The notes under the pieces: generated by a model
The model's database searches: none
What the model was told of the DNA's origin: nothing
The model's input: only the letters and a program-made list of their open reading frames with translations
From: Candidatus Aenigmatarchaeota archaeon
Lineage (GTDB): Archaea; Aenigmatarchaeota; Aenigmatarchaeia; PWEA01
DNA: 7,312 nucleotides
Assembly: GCA_003554235.1 (NCBI GenBank)
Contig: PWFY01000007.1
Location: 1 to 7,312 of the forward strand
Direction: 5' to 3'
In this document: piece after piece, positions 4,859-7,312 of the stretch
How the letters are laid out: every line of letters begins with the position of its first letter
Position numbering within the stretch: position 1 is the first letter of the stretch
Made by a program: the position numbers and the translations under genes

Positions 4859-6838
4859 TCATCCCACAAGTATCCCACCGCCCGGTGGAATCAATTTTTT
4901 CACATGCTCCTTCTGTATCTTCCTGACAAACCTTTTATCTTCAGGAGAAGCCTTTTCAGCAAGCTTCTTAACTATCTGTTCCGCCAAATCATCCTTCTCG
5001 ACGTTACCCGGATTCAAGGAAATGAAGTAGTCCGCTCTGTTTCTAACAGACTGCGTAGAACCGTTGAGTACCCTTATCTCATTTTCATCTCGGTTGAGTT
5101 TCACACCTATCGATATCTTCAACTCCGTCTTCTTAAGATAGTTCTTTTTACCCTTTATCATGAAAGAGCCCTTGCCTATGTACTCGCCCGATGGTGCATC
5201 CTTACTGACCTGTCCGGGCCTGACCCAATAAACATCTACGCTACCCAGTCCCCTTTTCCATGCCTTTGAAAAGGAGGCACAGAACTCTGACGCTTCCCTT
5301 ATTGCCAGAGGAGTAACATCTCTATCGCCTGTCTTTATCAGTGTAAACGGCGAACCTTCAATCTCTGTGTGAATTATAATATCATCGTCTTCGGCTTTTT
5401 TCTTGACGAGTTCTTCGTTCTGGTTCGCGCTCTTGCCTGCAACAACCAAGAAGTCTTGGGAAGTCCTGAACCAACGGTATTTCTTATACCAACCTTCCTC
5501 CTCCTTTATCTCTATATTTTCCTGGGGTTTGCCTCTCTTCTTTTCACTGCCAGCAAAATCACCCTTGTCTTTTTTCTTCAACGACCTCTCTTTCTGGATT
5601 ATTTCCTTTTTCTTGTCCTTTATCTTCTCAATCTTGTCCTTTGCTTTCTTTTTTGTCTCATAGAAAGATTCAGCGTTTTCCTCAACAGATCTCCTGAAGT
5701 CCAGCTCGAGATCCTCGCCTTCTATACAAACAACAATCGTACCTTCATCCTCATTTATCTCCTCGACGGCTCTGGCCTGAGGAGTATCTTCCTCTCTTAT
5801 TCTGTCCTTGACTTCATCCCAAGAAATATCAGAGCTCATAGCTTTTTGTATGCCGCTTAAGATGTCATCCACAAGACTGTAGTTTTCATATATAAGATTG
5901 GCCTTCTTTTCTGATTTCTCCTGCTTCTCGCTCCATTTCTCTTCTGCCTCTTCCTGTTCCTCCTTTATCCTCCGAACCCTGGACACCTGTTCCTCTTTTT
6001 TCTCCTCCACCTCGTCCTCTATCTCCTTTTTTTCAAGCTCAGAAAAGTAGTCGTCCAATGCCCGGTTGAATGTTTCACGGCTCTCGAAATCCATGTCACC
6101 AAACTTTTTCAAATGAAAGGGCACTGCGGCTTCCATCTTTTCGTCTTGGAAATAGATGCCCGGATTACCTCCGCTTTTCAACAAGAGTTCTATGCTCTTA
6201 CGAAGCCTGTTTATTTCTGCATCATCTAAATCCTTACCATGTTTTGATTTATCGATACCTGCCCTGAAGCAGGCCTCTTCTGCCCATCTCCCACCGAGAT
6301 TGAGATCGCGGGCTATTTTCCTCACAATTTCCTTGTCTGTATCTACAAACCTTCCAAACTCGCGGCTACCCAGCTTCCGCGGATCTCTGCCTGTAGGTGG
6401 ATACTTGTATTTTTCACCTGATACGATCTTTCTCTGACTCCAGTTCTGTATCTCCAAGGGCTGAATTATTTTACCGTCTCCGTCTAAGAGAACAAAGTTG
6501 CCCTTACCAAAGAGCTCACAGACCAGCGTATTCTCACCCGTGTGTATTTCGATTATACGGTCAAACTTATGCTGATTTACTTCCCTTATAGTTTCGTTTC
6601 TCAGATACTTCCTTAGGAACATGCAGAAGTTTGGAGGTTTGATAGGTCCCTTTCGGTCATACCTCGATACATAAATACGACCTGGTTCAAGCATCAGGTC
6701 GTAGCTGTCGCCCTGAGCATAGATCTGGATCCGAAGCTTTCTATCCCTCTGATATATCTTCTGTATCTTTCCCCCCTGAAGACCCCTGAGCTCTTTCATG
6801 GCGTAGTAGACGTCCAGGGAACTCATCTCGTCCATCAT
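4859..6838 (-). CDS. rqcH: Archaeal Rqc2/RqcH/NEMF homologue (NFACT family), ribosome-associated quality control
   Basis: Homologues bind the large ribosomal subunit carrying a stalled, tRNA-linked nascent chain and, in bacteria and eukaryotes, recruit tRNA to add C-terminal tails. The 659 residues show full domain order. NFACT-N covers about 5-170, with KPPNFCMFLRKYL (67-79), the conserved D93-R94 pair required for tailing in RqcH/Rqc2, and ELFGKGNFVLLD (108-119). A helix-hairpin-helix-like segment follows (about 171-199, LNLGGRWAEEACFRAGID). Then come a long charged coiled coil (about 266-340) and a second Lys-rich helix (about 394-425). NFACT-R/DUF814 (about 447-577) contains WYKKYRWF, DDIIIHTEIEGSPF, W-K-R-G-L-G-S-V-D-V-Y-W-V and APSGEYIGKGSFMI. 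The tail ends in IPPGGGILVG. Start at ATG 6838 (M1-M2; M5 at 6826 is an alternative); no clear Shine-Dalgarno, suggesting a short leader. It is first in a tight three-gene cluster with the nuclease and kptA. Confidence 0.96.
   Translation of the reverse strand: MMDEMSSLDVYYAMKELRGLQGGKIQKIYQRDRKLRIQIYAQGDSYDLMLEPGRIYVSRYDRKGPIKPPNFCMFLRKYLRNETIREVNQHKFDRIIEIHTGENTLVCELFGKGNFVLLDGDGKIIQPLEIQNWSQRKIVSGEKYKYPPTGRDPRKLGSREFGRFVDTDKEIVRKIARDLNLGGRWAEEACFRAGIDKSKHGKDLDDAEINRLRKSIELLLKSGGNPGIYFQDEKMEAAVPFHLKKFGDMDFESRETFNRALDDYFSELEKKEIEDEVEEKKEEQVSRVRRIKEEQEEAEEKWSEKQEKSEKKANLIYENYSLVDDILSGIQKAMSSDISWDEVKDRIREEDTPQARAVEEINEDEGTIVVCIEGEDLELDFRRSVEENAESFYETKKKAKDKIEKIKDKKKEIIQKERSLKKKDKGDFAGSEKKRGKPQENIEIKEEEGWYKKYRWFRTSQDFLVVAGKSANQNEELVKKKAEDDDIIIHTEIEGSPFTLIKTGDRDVTPLAIREASEFCASFSKAWKRGLGSVDVYWVRPGQVSKDAPSGEYIGKGSFMIKGKKNYLKKTELKISIGVKLNRDENEIRVLNGSTQSVRNRADYFISLNPGNVEKDDLAEQIVKKLAEKASPEDKRFVRKIQKEHVKKLIPPGGGILVG
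4872..4891 (-). other. Predicted RNA hairpin at the rqcH 3' end / nuclease translation start
   Basis: In the minus-strand transcript an 8-bp stem (AUUCCACC paired with GGUGGGAU, one U-G wobble) closes a GGGC tetraloop. It lies 10 nt before the rqcH stop and contains the alternative GTG start of the nuclease in its 3' arm. No U-run follows, so it is not an intrinsic terminator. It could tune translational coupling or mRNA processing, but the same bases encode the conserved IPPGGG tail of rqcH, so coding constraint may explain it. Confidence 0.35.
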
Positions 6839-6862
6839 ATAAGCACTATATTGAATTTAGAA

Positions 6863-6876
6863 CTTTTAGTTAAAAG
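6863..6876 (-). promoter_or_regulatory. AT-rich palindrome overlapping a putative rqcH promoter
   Basis: CTTTTA and TAAAAG are inverted 6-bp arms around a 2-bp centre. On the minus strand the block reads CTTTTAACTAAAAG and is preceded by CCGAAAG, a BRE-like sequence. TTTTAA (6870-6875) could be the TATA element, placing transcription start near 6846 and giving rqcH a leader of about 8 nt. The palindrome could alternatively be an operator or part of scpB transcript termination (no long U-run). It is the only notable structure in the 53-bp scpB-rqcH gap. Confidence 0.4.
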
Positions 6877-6891
6877 CTTTCGGAGAGAAAT

Positions 6892-7312
6892 CTATTCCAT
6901 CTCTTTCCCTTCTCTCAGCTTTTTGATCTCTTCTCCTAGCTTTTCCTCTAACTTGTCTTCAAGCTCCTTCCTCTCCTCGATTCCGAAATAGTTCTTGAAC
7001 TCGTCTGTTATCTCGAGTTTTTTGGTTCTTCCATGTTTCTCCGTACGTATAAGTCTCTTCTTTTCCAGTTGCTTTATGTAAGAATAGGAACGGTTTCCTA
7101 TTATCTTGGCTATACTGGACTGTTTTATTGGGCCTTTAAAGGCAACCAAAGCAAGAACCTTCAACTGGCCTCGGGTCAGGTCTGAATAAGGCGTGAGGTG
7201 GGAGACATCATCCAGGTAGTCGGGCTTTACCCTTAACTCGTAGCCTTCTGTCGATTTGAAGAGTTCTATACCGTGATCCTCCCCTGAGAACTTGTCCTCC
7301 ACGTTTTCCAAG
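6892..7312 (-). CDS. scpB: Segregation and condensation protein B, N-terminus missing (off right edge)
   Basis: ScpB binds the kleisin ScpA in the SMC complex that compacts and segregates chromosomes. The 139 visible residues begin in frame at the window edge; the first full codon is TTG and the frame is still open, so it is unlikely to be the true start. Roughly 45-60 N-terminal residues, including most of the first winged helix, are probably missing. Visible hallmarks are GIELFKSTEGYELRVKP (14-30), VSHLTPYSDLTRGQL (36-50), L-A-L-V-A-F-K-G-P-I-K-Q (53-64), G-N-R-S-Y-S-Y-I-K-Q-L (72-82), the second winged-helix turn LIRTEKHGRTKKLEIT (87-102) and F-K-N-Y-F-G (105-110). A 28-residue charged helical tail follows. 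scpA and smc would be expected upstream, outside the window. The gene is separated from rqcH by 53 bp on the same strand. Confidence 0.92.
   Translation of the reverse strand, partial: LENVEDKFSGEDHGIELFKSTEGYELRVKPDYLDDVSHLTPYSDLTRGQLKVLALVAFKGPIKQSSIAKIIGNRSYSYIKQLEKKRLIRTEKHGRTKKLEITDEFKNYFGIEERKELEDKLEEKLGEEIKKLREGKEME

Noticed and set aside
5369..5860. Plus-strand hydrophobic reading frame opposite rqcH resembling a multi-span membrane protein
   Set aside because: The antisense of Lys/Glu-rich coiled-coil codons (AAG, GAA) reads as Phe, Leu and Ser, which imitates membrane segments. The rqcH frame on the other strand is complete and conserved.
7309..7311. TTG as the start codon of scpB
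   Set aside because: The frame remains open at the window edge and the first winged helix expected of ScpB is missing, so the true start lies outside the window.

Overview
This window looks archaeal. The evidence is an archaeal-type Rqc2/NEMF homologue, a membrane-anchored Holliday-junction-resolvase-like nuclease, a KptA/Tpt1 RNA 2'-phosphotransferase, an archaeal ScpB, and TATA-type promoters placed for leaderless or near-leaderless transcription. The predicted proteins are rich in Asp and Glu and G+C is moderate by eye. That fits a salt-adapted euryarchaeote or a DPANN-like lineage, but I cannot name the taxon.

Layout. Positions 1-3208 (minus strand) hold most of a very large secreted protein that runs off the left edge. 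It has a signal peptide, an N-terminal GLUG-repeat module, six copies of a roughly 70-residue InlB-B/Flg_new-like beta repeat with a W-x-G-D signature, and two Ig-like segments. A 74-80 bp divergent promoter region (3209-3288) separates it from a plus-strand thymidylate kinase (tmk, ending at 3903). It holds two TATA boxes and an imperfect 9-bp inverted repeat. tmk converges tail to tail, 2 bp apart, with a minus-strand cluster that reads from right to left: scpB (partial at the right edge), rqcH, nuclease, kptA.

The last three genes are nearly contiguous. The nuclease start lies 4 nt after the rqcH stop, or 20 nt inside rqcH if a GTG start is used. The kptA start lies 1 nt after the nuclease stop. 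They probably form one transcript, with its own promoter in the 53-bp gap after scpB. Grouping a ribosome-quality-control factor, an inner-membrane PD-(D/E)xK nuclease and an RNA-end repair/ADP-ribosyltransferase enzyme suggests, by inference only, a link to RNA damage or stalled translation.

Most genes belong to known families. The observations most worth a second look are the operon grouping, the candidate shared operator between the surface-protein gene and tmk, the Walker A Lys-to-Thr change in tmk, the HGT-to-YGT change in KptA, the hairpin at the rqcH/nuclease junction, and the N-glycosylation sequons confined to one part of the surface protein. I saw no tRNA, rRNA, CRISPR array, insertion sequence or integrase. 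Apart from the promoter region, no gene-free stretch exceeds about 80 bases.
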